The notes under the pieces: generated by a model | Database searches by the model: none | What the model was told of the DNA's origin: nothing | The model's input: the letters and a program-made list of their open reading frames with translations, nothing else | Translations under genes and position numbers: made by a program | Assembly: GCA_030549495.1 (NCBI GenBank) | Contig: JAUIRK010000285.1 | Coordinates: forward strand, 1 to 64,000 | Length of the DNA stretch: 64,000 nucleotides | Direction: 5' to 3' | Source: Nectonema munidae | Taxonomy: Eukaryota > Nematomorpha > Nectonematoida > Nectonematidae | Part shown: positions 33,707-46,179 of the stretch, one piece after another | How positions within the stretch are numbered: the first letter of the stretch is position 1 | Layout: each line of letters opens with the position of its first letter

Positions 33707-35646
33707 TGTTTTTCTTCTATTTGTTTTGTTATTGAGTATGATGGCAATGTGTTACTTAACATGGTCGATAACTTAAATTATTTCTTTTAAATACTTCTAA
33801 GCTTTTTTTCTTGAACTCCATCTACTCAAATGTTGCTTTGTTCAATTATATGGTATAAATTTCTCCTGTGATTAGATATACATATATTTCTAGAGTTAAT
33901 ATGCATTATCAGAATAATGATTGGGTCAAAGTTTTTAAATAATTTAATTTATAATGATTCGAAGGAATTGTCTTTTTACTTGTTTTACATTCTAAGAATA
34001 CTCACAAGTGAAATGATCTTATGATGCAAGAAAAAACTCCCAGAATAAGCAAGGTTTTAATTTTCACAGATTAGAATGCGTTAATTGGATGGCTTCTGAG
34101 CTTAAAGGCATTTCAACCTACGTGTTGTCACAGATTATGAAAATAAGGTTCCAGTGATGCCCATAACATCAACAAGAAAGGGCAGATTCTATACATACCT
34201 ACAAAATTGTTCTCTGTGCATTGGTAGTCAGGATTGTAAAGGCTTGAAAATATTTAAGAATCGGTTCAGTTTTGTGTTATTAACCAATAGATGCTGTTTT
34301 TTGCCTGAAAACTCAAGAAGACATGTTGCTTTATAAAAAATTGATGTGAAAGAGCTATCAATGACTTGAAAAGCAAATCTAAAAGTCTATATAAATTCAG
34401 AACTTTATCGAAAATTGCTTCAGACTACGAAAAAACGAAAATATTCTTCTTTGTTCATAATGACAGATGCCATCCAAAGAATGCCCCCGTTTAGAACGTA
34501 GGGTAATATTAAAGATTATTGGAAATTTCAATAAGGATTATATCAAAAAAATAAAAAAGATCAATGCGTTTTATAGTGTTCAATTGATCGGGGATGGTGA
34601 ATTATATCAAAGATTCAACAAAAATGTCTGATTCAAGAAACCTTAGCCAAAGATTAATTCAGAAGAGAACATTATTCTGAGTCAATTGATCCAATTTATT
34701 GTACAAAAACTCACAATCAAATAGTCTTTGACAGATAAAAGATTCAGTGATGTTTACAAAGAAAATACCGCCATAGAATTTTAGAATTACTAAAAGAAGA
34801 AAATTAGAAAAATAACTCTCTTTAAATGTGTTAGTCAGTCCTGGCTTAACAACGATCTCGTTTAGCGACGGCCTCTTAAAATTAAAAAAAAGTCGAAAAT
34901 ATTTTTTTACTGCATTCAAATCCGAGCACCAACAAAGCAGGCAAATTTCTGGTATGCTTATATTTTCAAATACTGATGATTTGCAAAGTCGTGCAGCTCG
35001 CTGTGTGAAAGAAAAGAAGCCGGTTTAACAAATACGTATTTTTACCTTTACACTGCCGAGCATAACTAAAAGGTATGTTTTTATTGCTTACAAAAACATA
35101 ACTCTTAGTCGTGCAGCACGACAATAACTTGTTGATATATTTATTACTTTTTGTATAAATTTTATATTTATTTTTTTTGTAGGTTGAATAAAATATATCT
35201 AGAAAGTTATCATGTATCAATATAAGCCCGAAAGCGGGCGTGAAAAACTGAAAAAAAGCACAAAGATAAGGAAATTATTGAAAACTTACTAAGATAAGTA
35301 GTTATATTTCAATTTTTCAAGCTTCTAATTAAAATCAACTTCTCGATCGTCCTGTCTCTCAAAAGCATTCACAACGAGAAGCTGTTTCTGCTGCACAACG
35401 CTAGGGTGACTCAAAATCTCAGGACCCTGGACATTGGGGAAATTTCAAAGCGATTCTGACATTGATTATTGTTTAAGAAAAGGTCCAAACAGTTGTTAAA
35501 ATCATAGAAACAATTTCGCAGCTTCAGAAAGTTTTATAAAGATTGGATACTGTATTCTCCGACAAATTGTAAACTATAGTAACGATGTCAAACTTTTTAT
35601 TGTAGTTCGAACAGTCCTAAAAATATTGAATACATTACATTTATTA
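33707..35646. other. intergenic, no gene seen
   Basis: AT-rich. Around 34980-35130 the word GTCGTGCAGC occurs twice, once as the odd palindrome GTCGTGCAGCACGAC near 35108. Faint non-AT-rich stretches at 34080-34520 could be transposon decay but no protein family is recognisable. Confidence 0.4.
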
Positions 35647-37627
35647 GAGTTTTTTTATCCATGATAAATGAATAAAAAATTTTTACTTCCTAAATATTCG
35701 CCTTCCGTTGAATATAAAGTTTTATTCATTTATTCTTATTCAGAGATACTTTTCCATTTGAAAATTTTAACTAATTATATTTCACTAACCCTAATTATTT
35801 TTTTTTTAAAATTGAAAATTTTCAAATTAATGAATAAATTTATTGCACGATATTCATTGCATTCGCACCCGAAAACAAAAAATTTAAACATTTGAATTAA
35901 AATAACAGATATTTAATAATGTTATTCGCATTGAAATTTTGATCTTTAGCCAATAGCTTCTTTTTCAACATCGAAAAAGATCTTTCATCCGACGTTGATG
36001 TCGATAGGCATTTTTGGAGAAGGAAAATACTCACTTGGTGAAACATTATGATTTTCCTATTGCATAATTTTGGAAATGTCATTTTTTTCATATAACTTTC
36101 GATTCCACATACGTCTTGGTTGAATTTCAAGTTGTTGAACAATTTTTGAGCATTTTCAATTGAAAAACTTGAGGACAGCGATTTTTCAACAATATCCGCA
36201 AGCTGTAAATAATTTTGTTTAATCAAAAAATGTTGCTTTGTGAGTTGTGAATTATTTACACTTTTTTTGCTCTTTGTACCAAAATTTCACCGTTACTTTT
36301 GAAACTATTAACAATTTCTCTCACCTGGCATAAATTGTCAGCGTAGTATTCTGCAGCTCTAAGCCAGGTTGCCCATCTTGTTACCAGAGGATACGGTGGA
36401 AATCCAATTGATTTGAAAAGATTTTGTTTTTCACAGAGCTGCCTTTACCTATGATATTAAATCGTCTACTTGGAAGTAGCCCTTAACTTTCATACTACAA
36501 TTATGAATAAGATAACAGAAACAGGTTAGATGAAAAATTCTATCGTATTTTTTTTTATATCACTAGCACAACTTAAGTTGTAAGAAGCTGCATCTGTTAA
36601 TAGCAACAAAAAAATATTTTCATCCACTTTTAAAATCAATTAAGGTTTTTTCGATGATCTCTTTAAGAATCTCGCTACTCAAATTCTTATCGATCGCTTC
36701 ACAGTTGGTTAAATAAGCTTTTATTGGCTCATCGATCGAGCCAATTAAAGTATTGACAAAAAATTGATTCGAAACCTGACTTTCATCTATTACTAAAAAA
36801 ATTTGCTTGTTTGTTAGTTTCTCTTTGAGCTCATTAAGATTTTCTTCGGCGAGTTTATTCAATACAAGTCGGTTAGATGATACTGATGGTATATTGTAGC
36901 ATAAACTTTGAAAAAACTTGCGAATGGAAGGATGTGGAAGTTTGTGTAAGGGTATGTTGGATTCTAGAAAAGAAAAGATGACACCTTCAGAAAAACTTTT
37001 CTTAACAGGTGTAGCAAAATTTTGTATAAACGAAGTAGAGGAAAGGGAAGCCAAAAATTTCTGATGTTTTTTGATATTTCTATGACTTTCGACGAAAAAA
37101 GTTTTTTCTATTTTAACATTGAGTTTGCAAAACAGCTCTTTATTATCGATCTCGAATTCTTTCGGGTATTTCGAAACTAAAGTTTAGGCATAATTGACAA
37201 AAATTTATATGAGTCTTAAAAAGAAATATTGATATTAAATAATTATAATTTAATTATTTAATTAAATTAATAATTATAATATTAAATTATTTAATATTGA
37301 TATTTAAAACTAATGTTAAATTTTAATATTTTTTTCCATTTTATGTTACCTGAGTGCGGAAAAAAAGCTAAAAAAATTTTTTCTTACTATTGATTATGTG
37401 AAAATATTTTTTCTCAAATCGGATTTTTCGATTTTTATTTTTGAAATTTGAAAGTTTTGAATAAAATTTGACTTTATGAATTTTTTTTTGACATATCGAA
37501 TTTTTATTGACTTAATAAAAATTATATTTTGAAAGAAAATTAGGTGCTGAATCGAATGAGCATAGTTATAAATTGCCTAGTTCTGCGCAAATTTTTTTTT
37601 TTACTTTATTGACTTTTGTTCGCCCTG
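35647..37627 (-). mobile_element. hAT transposon remnant (CGGBP1-like transposase)
   Basis: The minus-strand 5' end, CAGGGCGAACAAAAGTCAAT at 37627, is the family's terminal repeat. A zinc-finger-like start (ELFCKLNVKIEKTFFVESHR) leads into FLESNIPLHKLPHPSIRKFF (37054-36620). The C-terminal hAT dimerisation region (35897-36226) reads CLSTSTSDERSFSMLKKKLL. The piece between is broken by stops. Homologous to the copy at 6054. The other terminal repeat is not visible; 8 bp ATTTATTA occurs at 37628 and at 35639, which may mark the other end, so the left limit is a guess. Confidence 0.7.
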
Positions 37628-37679
37628 ATTTATTAGATGTGTAGAACACTAATAAACTTCTAGCTAACAACACTGAAAC

Positions 37680-39640
37680 AACTCATTTGATCCCCTCCTT
37701 TCTTACTTCACTTTTTGCATCCGATTCACTAGTAACCGACAACATCCACAATTCTATCATAAAACCGAAAAACCAATTCTATTTACGTAATACCAACACC
37801 TTTAATTTTCCACGAATCACCATTACATAACTCAACAACGCCAGATAATTCCGCTAAACCCAAACTAGCATGTAGTTACGACCAAATATTCATGAAACAC
37901 GTTCGCAAACATACAAAATTATCTATCCCCACATACTTCAATTATTCAACAGTTTCTTAAGACTAAGCTACTTTCCCATTATCTGGAAATTTAACAAATT
38001 AATCCTCAATTCCTAAACCCTATCGAAATCTCATTAACATAAAAAATTGGCGCCCCATATAACTTTTACCGACTATAAACAAAATTTTAGAAAAAATTCT
38101 CAGGAAGAGACTGCTACATTATAGCTTAAAAAATCAACTCATTCACGGAAACAAATTCGCCTATCTTCCCAATAAAAACTCAAAATTAGCACTTTCTTGC
38201 CTTACACTTTACCTCAAATCTGCACTGACAAATAATAAAAAAAACTTTACTTACACTTAGACAGCGAGAATGCTTTTAACCATGCCTAGAACCCAGGTAT
38301 CATTTTAACAACCTCATAGATAACACCTACCCCAAATATATGATAAAGTTTATACACAATTAGTTTGGCAATCGCATTCTAATTCAAAACAACAATTCAT
38401 ATATACGCGAGCTATCTCTCTCTCTCTCTCTCTACTCCTACAGATGGCAGCTTATCCGACATATTTTGGTTAATACTCATCAACCCTTTCCTGACTTTTA
38501 TTAACAACAACTTTAATTTTTCTCAGGGTTATTCCGATGACCTTTTTTTTCATTTTCAAGTTCTGAGCAAACTGAAAACTTCCAACAATTCCCTTCCATA
38601 CAAAAACAAATCCAAGTCAAAGCACAACAATAAAAAATTTCCTTTAACCCTAATAAATTCTACTTGATTCATTTCACACGCGAACGAATTAAACCATTAC
38701 ACTTGTAACTCAACACAAAAAACACATTAGATCCTCAGAACGAACTAAAATATTTTAGGATCACTTTCCAACCCAATCTAAAATTCTCCACTCATTTCAA
38801 AAACACTTCTAAAAAATTAGTCAAAACTCTTTTCTCTTTAAAAATGCAATATCTTACAAATAGGGACTTACTCCAAAAATCACAAAGTTCATTTATAAAA
38901 GTCTCATTTTCCCTGTCCTTCAATATGAAATTCTTTTATGGGGCTTAGATATGAAACATCAGTCATCCCTTACTCATCTTAACAAAATTCATTCCCTGTG
39001 TCTTCTTTAAATCACCAATGCCTATCACACTACACCAGCTTCAAACTTAAATTATTCTCTAATACGTTACCCCTTCATCTCTATCTAAAGAAAACGCTCC
39101 TTTAAAAATACCTGATCTCCTCCTGCTCTACACCTCCGCCATGTCCTTACACCAACCTATATACAAACCAAACATCCCAATTACTGCACTATTACAATTC
39201 CTTATTAATTCAATTCGCTCCTAACAAAACATCTTACCAAGTGCTACCATTGAATCTCCCCTTTACACCACTAAATTCTGTCACCATAGATTGCCCTAAA
39301 TTCCATAGCTCACCAACGTGTAACAAATACTATCAGCTCGCTTTCAATTTTCACTAACTGTTCCAAATCACAAAATCTCTCTTCATCCGCATGCACATAC
39401 ATTTCGATTACATTGCAATTTCAAGAATCTTCTATTTACAATTCCTATCCCTATTTTCTCTACCCATCTCCATATTTACAAACACAATAACAAATTCTAC
39501 ACTACTACAATGGCCACAATTTACTGACCCAACCATCAGATTACCTCTGACATCTACGCCATTATCACAGATTTTGGAAAATATAGGCAATATAGAAAAA
39601 CATTTAAGAAAAAGTAAATCTTTTTATAAATAAACTTAGA
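37680..39640 (+). mobile_element. old LINE, Jockey-like, heavily decayed
   Basis: Compared with its surroundings this stretch is C-rich and T-poor. In shifting frames it gives IWKFNKLILNS, then YLHLDSENAFNHAW (compare the usual lDi-kAFD-vWh), then GYSDDL (for the catalytic FADDL), then RDLLQKS-FIKVSFSL-YG (thumb). Many stops and shifts show age. The 80-codon frame at 39391 is its tail. TCAATCAATCAA near 39845 could be the 3' tail. Confidence 0.55.
38412..38434. repeat. (CT)n microsatellite
   Basis: A short CTCTCTCT tract inside the decayed LINE. Confidence 0.8.
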
Positions 39641-40626
39641 AACTTATTGTGTAATTATAAATAATGCTCTAAAATTTGCTTTGTATTTTAATGAACATGT
39701 TAAAATGGTTTCACTATGTTTAATCTTCCCTATTTCTCCTTTATTAGATTTGTCTAGTGATACCAATTTATTATTGTGTTTTAAAAACATTTTTTAGCTT
39801 CATGACAGCCTTTGGATCTTTAAGCTGAGTCAATATCAATAAATCAATCAATCAAATTCTAAAATTTTCTTTAAATTTTTTTATTATTTTTATGATTTGC
39901 TCAGTAAATAAAAATGTCAGATGAAAATCTTGAAGATTTAAAAGTAAAATTGGAATATTTATGCTTTGTAATGTGAATCAAATTTTGTTCTAACTGAAAC
40001 TATAAAAAAATAATACTTTCGTTAAAATTTCTTTTTTCGAAAGTATTTTTATTATTTATTTTCTTATATTTTTAATTAATATTTTGAAATCACTTTTTAC
40101 CTTGGTATTTTTGAACATGTTTCTAATCTTGGTAGAACTATTTAAATGCTAATTATAAAGAATAGGATTTTTATAATTGCTAATAATTAAGCTAATTTTG
40201 TAGCATTATATATATTTTTTAATATTATTTTATTTCATTTGATTTGAATTTCTCTAAATTTAAAATATTTTTGTTTTGATTTAATTTATTATCAGATTAA
40301 CCGCAGAAATAATAAACATTCTAACATCAGAATTTTTAATACTAATCGCTGCTATTTTATTTCATTTTTTTTGAAAAGGGTTTATTGGTCCTTAAACTTT
40401 CAGTCGTAAATGTCTCAACCCTTATTAAATCTATATTCTCCCTTTTTATTTTTTTTAAAATAATCTAAATTCAGGCTAACTAATTTTACTTTTATACTTA
40501 TTACTTTATAATTTTTTTATGGAAAGTGTGCACTAGTGATGGGACTATTAATCGGGAGTCGTGACAAGTTTGTTTTTTTTCAAATATCAGTATCAAAATC
40601 CTAAAGGAAAAAATTACCCCCATCAT
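39641..40626. other. intergenic, no gene seen
   Basis: Extremely AT-rich (long T and A runs) with no open frame of note. Confidence 0.5.
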
Positions 40627-42060
40627 CAGTGGCGTAGGAAGGTTGAAAAAACTGGGGGGGGGGGGGGGGGGGGTATAACTTCAAAATTTTTTTGCCCCAT
40701 TTCTCTTCAGTGAGGGGGATCTTTTTCTATAGGACACTGAATCTTAGAAATTTATAAATTTATCACAACTATATTCAAAAACAGAAGATTTATTTGAAAT
40801 ATCGGGTATGAAAAAATAAAAAAAAAGAAGGTTGAATTGCACAATGAATTATATTTGATATATTGCACAAATGATGGATAAAAATGTCAAAAACCAAAAG
40901 TGTCGCGTCTTCTTTAATTCGACTTGGCAAACTGCTCTGCAAGAATTTGAATAGAAATCATATCAAGAAGACTTTGATGGATGTTGCAAACTGCATTCCG
41001 AATATCAATACTAACTATTAAATTTGAAATATGAGAGGCGCAATGGAAATTCAATGCGAGTGGCTGTTGTTCTTTGATTTTGGCTTGGCATCCCTTATAC
41101 ATTCCCATCATATTTGCAGCCCCATCATATGTTTGTGCTCTTAAATTACTTTTTGTGAGAGAATTTTGAAGTATGATATCTAGAATCATTTTTGAAATGA
41201 CTTCTGCCGTATTTGAGAGTTCGTATAATCCAACAAAGTCTTCGAAAATTTCTAAATCGTCGCTCACCTGACGAAAACAAACAGCTTCTTGCTCTTTTCC
41301 ATTTATGTCTTGGGTTCTTGTGAGAAATAAAAAAGAAACTTAAGTTTGCAGAATAAGATATTTTCGAAGTAATACTCACAAACTAAAAAGATTGATTAAA
41401 TTAAAGTACCATCTACTATGACTCCGTAAGGACCATTCTTCACAATTCGAGCTGAACGTGTTCTCAAAATATCCTGGCTGAATTATCTCTTCCTGTATTG
41501 TGGGAGAAGTGTAATTGGCTGACTCTTTCAAAAAAGGCGCTGAATCCTCATCACCACACTCACGAAACATTTCAATAGTTGATGAAAATTGCCTTGTTCC
41601 GTGGTATGTCCCTTGAACGCGAGCCCTTGCCTCAATAAAAACTTCATACACTTGAAAATGTCCAACAAATAGTTCCATACTTCTTTTTGTTGTTTGAGTT
41701 TTGTCAAGTCAATCAAAGTATTGATTCTTTCAATCGGGTTCAAAGTTTTGTATGTAACAGAGACTTTGTGGCATTCAGAACCTTGATGAGTGTCAAATTT
41801 AGTTGTGCCAGTTATTGAAACCTTCTACAATAAAAGCTAACTCTTTGTTTTTCACGGTTTTTAAGGCTCCTTTTTAGAGCAGTGAAAACAAAGGACTTTT
41901 TGGCTTGCTGGATCATAGTGTAGCCACGGATATACTTTGAACCACTTTTCCTGAAAAAAAATACTTTTGGTTGAATAATTAGGATATTTGGTTTATTTGG
42001 GCCTGGAAAAGTTGCACGAGGATGAGTTTTGGTGGAAGAACTTTTCTCCAATAGACACAT
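40627..42060 (-). mobile_element. hAT transposon remnant (ZMYM1-like transposase)
   Basis: The left end CAGTGGCGTAGGAAGG is a typical hAT terminus. Minus-strand pieces: an N-terminal TTF-finger-like part (42060-41812), a middle (41743-41376), and a core (41267-40914) reading EDFVGLYEL, YDGAANMMGMYKGCQAKI and NFHCASHISNLIV, the Asp and Cys-x-x-His motifs of the ZMYM1/DUF4371 hAT group. The C-terminal dimerisation region is missing and frames are broken. The right terminus was not found. A fragment of the same family is at 45776-45850. Confidence 0.75.
40654..40673. repeat. poly(G)20 tract
   Basis: Twenty consecutive G just inside the hAT end at 40627. The ends of this hAT group often carry G runs; expansion or a sequencing artefact may have lengthened it. 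Confidence 0.85.
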
Positions 42061-42650
42061 TATTACTGGTATTTTGATCTATGAACGAACATTTTCAATA
42101 TATACAAAATGTTGAGTTCACTACAGAACACAAAATGATATTATTTAAAACCAGAAACATAAACAAAATAGTTTGAAAATACACACATAAAATTTTTTTT
42201 ATTATATAAATGAGAAAGGGCTTTGTTGAAACTTTGAGAATGAGAAAAAACTATTTATTACACCTCAAACCTAGGAGGAGGAGGGGGGGTGCTAAATTTA
42301 ACTCTCCTCCCTGTCATTTTGTTTCAGAAGACTTTTGAAGGTGTTTTCTGATGTTGGAAAATAATAATGAGGTTTTCATGAACACACACACAAACATTAC
42401 ATAGGCCTCGGTTTTTTAATAATTTGTAATGCTGTGCATCAGAAAATTACGCGTTATTCACTCACAATTGAATCATTGTAAAAGGATGTTATTTGGGCGA
42501 TGAAAAATTTGGGCAAGTAATTGTAGGATTTCATTACAGCGACGACGTAGAAAGCCCTGGAAGCGTGAACTCTGCCTGTATGAAGTTAAACATTGGAAGT
42601 TTTGTTTGTGCTAGGTTTGAACCTTTCTATACAGAATTTTTCTTTAAACA

Positions 42651-42789
42651 TTAACCCATTTAAGACCAAGCAAGGCAGACGATATCTAAAAAAAACGCAG
42701 ACGATTTATATTCAAAGTCATTGAAAAAAGCAGATGAAGATGAAATTACTTATGTTCCAAAATAGGAACATTGGTCGTAAATGGGTTAA
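42651..42789 (-). mobile_element. piggyBac-type MITE, copy 4
   Basis: Bounded by TTAACCCATTTAAGACCA and TTGGTCGTAAATGGGTTAA, near-perfect inverted ends with TTAA on both sides. Internal landmarks in reversed order match copies 1-3. The palindrome ATGTTCCAAAATAGGAACAT lies at 42752-42771. It stands directly before the pogo-like coding remnant. Confidence 0.82.
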
Positions 42790-44880
42790 ACCTTAAACTC
42801 AGTGTTGTTGATCGGTTACATCGTGGAGAGGTACATGCAACTCTATCTAGAGATAAACATTTCAGAATCAACTCTTTGAGGTTGGCTTAAGGACGAAGTT
42901 AAGCTGCTTTCTAGTCTTGCCGACGTGCACTGGAAGAGAACCCGCGATCCTAATGATCCTCACCTGGAGAAAGCAATCATCGGAGCTGTCAGATACAAAT
43001 CCTCTATCGGGCCGATCCTTCATGATCCAGGCCAAAATTTGCATGAAATGATTCGTGCAAACGGAGCTAAGGAGTGGCTGTGAAACTTTAAGAGATGACC
43101 TTTACAGACTGACCTGTCCTACAAGATGCTGCATGGAAAAACGCTAGCCAAGAGAGGCGATCAGCCAAAGACTCTGGTCCTTAAAGAATCCAGAAACAGG
43201 ATGATGATCCTGCTGGGCGCCAGCAGAACACACACACACTACCGCCTCTGATCATTGGCAAGCCCCTTTTCATGCTGCAGTTAAAAGGTAAAAACACAAA
43301 TAAAAGGAGACAATTACAAACGTTAAAATAGGTACTTTTGAGTATGAAAAAGTTTTAATATAAAATAAATCTTAATATTTTTCCCTTGTTTAAAAAGTCG
43401 AAAAAATTTGTAGTGTATCAAATTGAGAGTTTAAGAGTTATGTTCCCATATGGGGACGTAGACAAAAACAAAGCTTTTCTTGTTATAATATTTGTTTCCT
43501 GACTTCTCTTTTCACATTTTTATAGTTGAAGTAAGAGCAGCTATTTTCGCTTTTTTTTGAAATATTTCATTATAGAATAAATCTTTTACAATGTCAAAAA
43601 ATCTGTCGTACACGTACAATTTTTTTTCAAAACTAATTATGCAGTCACATCCTTACAATCGTCTAGTCAAACAACTTTCAAATTTTCTGATACTATTTAT
43701 CCGAAAATTTTATTTTTTTCGTTTTTTATTTTATTATAGAATATCAAGTGACTAATTGAGTATAAAAAGTTAAATGGTTCACTTTCAAAATTTACTTTCA
43801 ATGAAGAATTTTTGTATATAAAACAGATAAACAGTAATTAATACATTGATTACGGTTTTTGCTATTTTCTTAAAAAAAATTGCCCCATGAAAATATCCTG
43901 GTTACCCCACTTGCAAAGCCTAAGTGCTTTCACCTTAGTAGTTCTGCTCCTAGTCCAGGGGCCGGGAACCTTTTGACTAAAAGAGCCCAAAAAAGACATA
44001 TTTTAAAATCTAATCCTCTGAGAGCCATATATATTTTTAAATACTGATTACAATTAAATGGAAAAAGAAGACCAAAAATTTTATAGTATAATAAGACTTT
44101 GCATTTATTTTAAACAACATTGTTTTATCGAAGTTATTTATTAATAAGCAAAGTCTGCATCATCATCAGTTTTATTTGTGTCGTCGTGATTCGTAATGAT
44201 GACGAAATTAAGAGAGTGTAGAATTGGAAAGAAGGATATGCATTATCGCAATACCTCCCTTTATCCTGAATGCCACCTGATTTATCTGAGAGCCAGATGC
44301 AGTCATCAAAAGAGCCATGTCTGGCTCGCGAGCCATAAGTTCCCGACCCCTGTCCTAGTCAATTGTGGAGCACACATGAAGGTGCAAATGTCTAAAGACA
44401 AGAAGATCATGGTGTCCTTTTTACCAAAGAACTCCACATCCAAGATCCAATAGATGAACAGTAGTATCATAGCACTCTTAACTTCTCACCTGCCACATCT
44501 GGTCAAGTTTGTCACAGCAAGAGGCGATCTACATTTGCGCAGGTCTGCTTGCAGACGCCCCTCAAGAATGCGATTATGGCTCCAGAACTCCACGACAGAT
44601 GGAGAATTAAACATATTCACCTTTTGTGACGTATGCCAAGTGGAGAAAAACCTTCACAGCTTAACCAACGTCAATGTTTTGGACGCGCGTTCAGTAGCAT
44701 CTCTAGCGCCCAGGTAGTACATCCACCCAAACCTCATTACCACCGCGCACCTGATAAATCATCACTAACGAAAAAAAGACGTATAAGAAACAGGAAAGCG
44801 CCATTGAGGATGGCGAGCAGAATATGGAGACGCTACCTGCGAGTAGTTCGTTGTTCGTGAAAACAGACGAAACCGACGGT
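42790..44880 (+). mobile_element. pogo/Tigger-like transposon remnant (CENP-B-type transposase)
   Basis: This stretch is clearly GC-richer than its surroundings. Pieces in order: LKLSVVDRLHRGEVHATLSR (HTH start), DEVKLLSSLADVHWKRTRDP with IGAVRYKSSIGPILHD (CENP-B-type DNA binding, 42890-43010), MILLGASRTHTHYRL (43200s, near the first catalytic Asp), LVVLLLVNCGAHMKV (43930-44380, where LLLxDN is expected), and SFLPKNSTSKIQ-MNSSI (44430s). An AT-rich 590-bp insert (about 43290-43880) and a MITE (43956-44352) interrupt it; stops and frame changes are many. 44460-44880 is a charged, unrecognised tail. Confidence 0.7.
43956..44352. mobile_element. hAT MITE, GGCTCGCGAGCC family
   Basis: The ends are CAGGGGCCGGGAACCTTTTG and, reversed, CAGGGGTCGGGAACTTATGG. 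A perfect 8-bp duplication TCCTAGTC flanks it (43948-43955, 44353-44360). Subterminal GGCTCGCGAGCC and GAGAGCCA words belong to a hAT MITE family (OposCharlie-like) I know from many animals. It has no coding capacity and interrupts the pogo-like transposase at LLLV|NCGAH. Confidence 0.88.
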
Positions 44881-44929
44881 CTTCTTTAACAGGCTCTGGT
44901 AGATTTGCTAATTTGGGTGAAAAATATCC

Positions 44930-45070
44930 GACTTCTAGTAATTACAATGTTTGACTTCTACTCCGACCAACTCCAAATACCATAAAATTTAATAAATTTT
45001 ACGCCAACGATTCACTTACGACTTCTGGCTCCTTTCAAAAGCTTACAAAAATTAGGTCATTTTACAGGCC
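44930..45070. mobile_element. degenerate 'GGAGTCG' hAT-type MITE fragment
   Basis: CCGACTTCTAGT, GACTTCTACTCCGACCAACT and ACGACTTCTGGCTCC recall the CCGACTCC-repeat MITEs; a fuller copy is at 61259-61440. The ends are lost. Confidence 0.4.
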
Positions 45071-45095
45071 GAAATTTTAACTCGGGTTCCAGTAG

Positions 45096-45160
45096 AACCG
45101 TTATAACGCTGGTTCGTAACTTGGACACCGCCATCTGCGTTATAAAGAATTTACTGTATA
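45096..45160 (-). mobile_element. Tigger-like terminal repeat
   Basis: Read on the minus strand: TACAGTAAATTCTTTATAAC then GCAGATGGCGGTGTCC, the style of pogo/Tigger ends. It may be the right end of the element with coding remnants at 42790-44880. Confidence 0.45.
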
Positions 45161-45166
45161 TCAAAT

Positions 45167-45240
45167 CAGGGATGTCCAACCCGTGTCCCGGGAGCCACAT
45201 TGCGGTCCATTTAATCTTTTTATGCGGCGCACCAATGAAT
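45167..45240 (+). mobile_element. hAT terminal fragment
   Basis: CAGGGATGTCCAACCCGTGT then GGGAGCCACATTGCGGTCC is a familiar hAT end (GGCCCGCGGGCCACATGCGG type). No partner end nearby. Confidence 0.5.
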
Positions 45241-46179
45241 CAAGTTTTGAGTATCTAATTATTATTTGAATTATGATTTTTTAAATTTGTGTCTCAATTA
45301 ATAATTGTTATTTATATTTCCTTTTGCAAAAATCATTTTAATATTTGCTGTATTCGTTTGATGTGTTGAATACACATAACTTTTCAAATACTGTTTTCAT
45401 AATACAAATTAAAAATTAATTTTGCTTATAAAGGGAATTACTACTATTATATAAAAAATGATAGAAAATTTTTAGCGTAAATCTAAATTCGATAATAAAA
45501 GTTTGCCCTTTTCTGAGGCAGTGAAATCGTGCTTCTTTTTTGTCTTCTTTGTTAAGTTTTCGGTCTATAAATACACTTGCATTTAAAAGTTAAACTACAA
45601 AAGTATACTAGAATATGCGCTCAGTTATTTTTGATGTTCTTTTTTCAAATGCAAAGATAAAAAATACATTTTAGATTGCGCTTAATCGCCTCTTATTGGT
45701 TTCCCACACTGGACATTATTTTAGATTCTTCATGGGGGATTTTCCTGCTTTTTTGAATCAAAAATCTGGATTATAACTTGCACACTCCACATTCCGAACA
45801 TCAAAAATATCAATATTTACTATTTCATTTGAAATTTGAAATATTTATGTACTTAAGTTTATCGTCTGTTACCTTTAATAAAGCTAATTAAAATATTCAA
45901 AAAAGGCGAGCTTACTAAAACGACCAGAAAAACGTATACTGTATATAGACAGAGTATAATTTTATTTTGATAAAAAAATTAAAAATAGCTTTCATCTTAT
46001 TTTCAACAATTTCTTTATTTAGGAGCTTCAACATGTATTGTTTAGGTTCAAATTCTAAACAATTTGTGTTAATTAATGTCTGTTGTGATGTAAGCATGAT
46101 TGTTTGGCTTTCATTTTGGATTTTTTTTACATACAGGAAATTGAGTTTTTTGAAGAAATTTTTATAAAATAAACTTATT
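45241..46179. other. AT-rich, hAT scrap at 45776-45850, no gene
   Basis: The only feature is 45776-45850 (CACATTCCGAACATC...ATTTGAAATTTGAAATA), homologous to 40965-41030 within the ZMYM1-like hAT. The 66-codon frames at 45915-46167 are not supported. Confidence 0.45.

Noticed and set aside
35639-37635. ATTTATTA as proven target duplication of the hAT at 37627
   Set aside because: The sequence next to the left copy does not resemble the terminal repeat, and an 8-bp AT-only match can be chance; kept only as a candidate.
44196-44860. three small + strand genes at 44.2-44.9 kb
   Set aside because: The first frame lies mostly in the hAT MITE and the others are parts of the broken pogo-like transposase tail.
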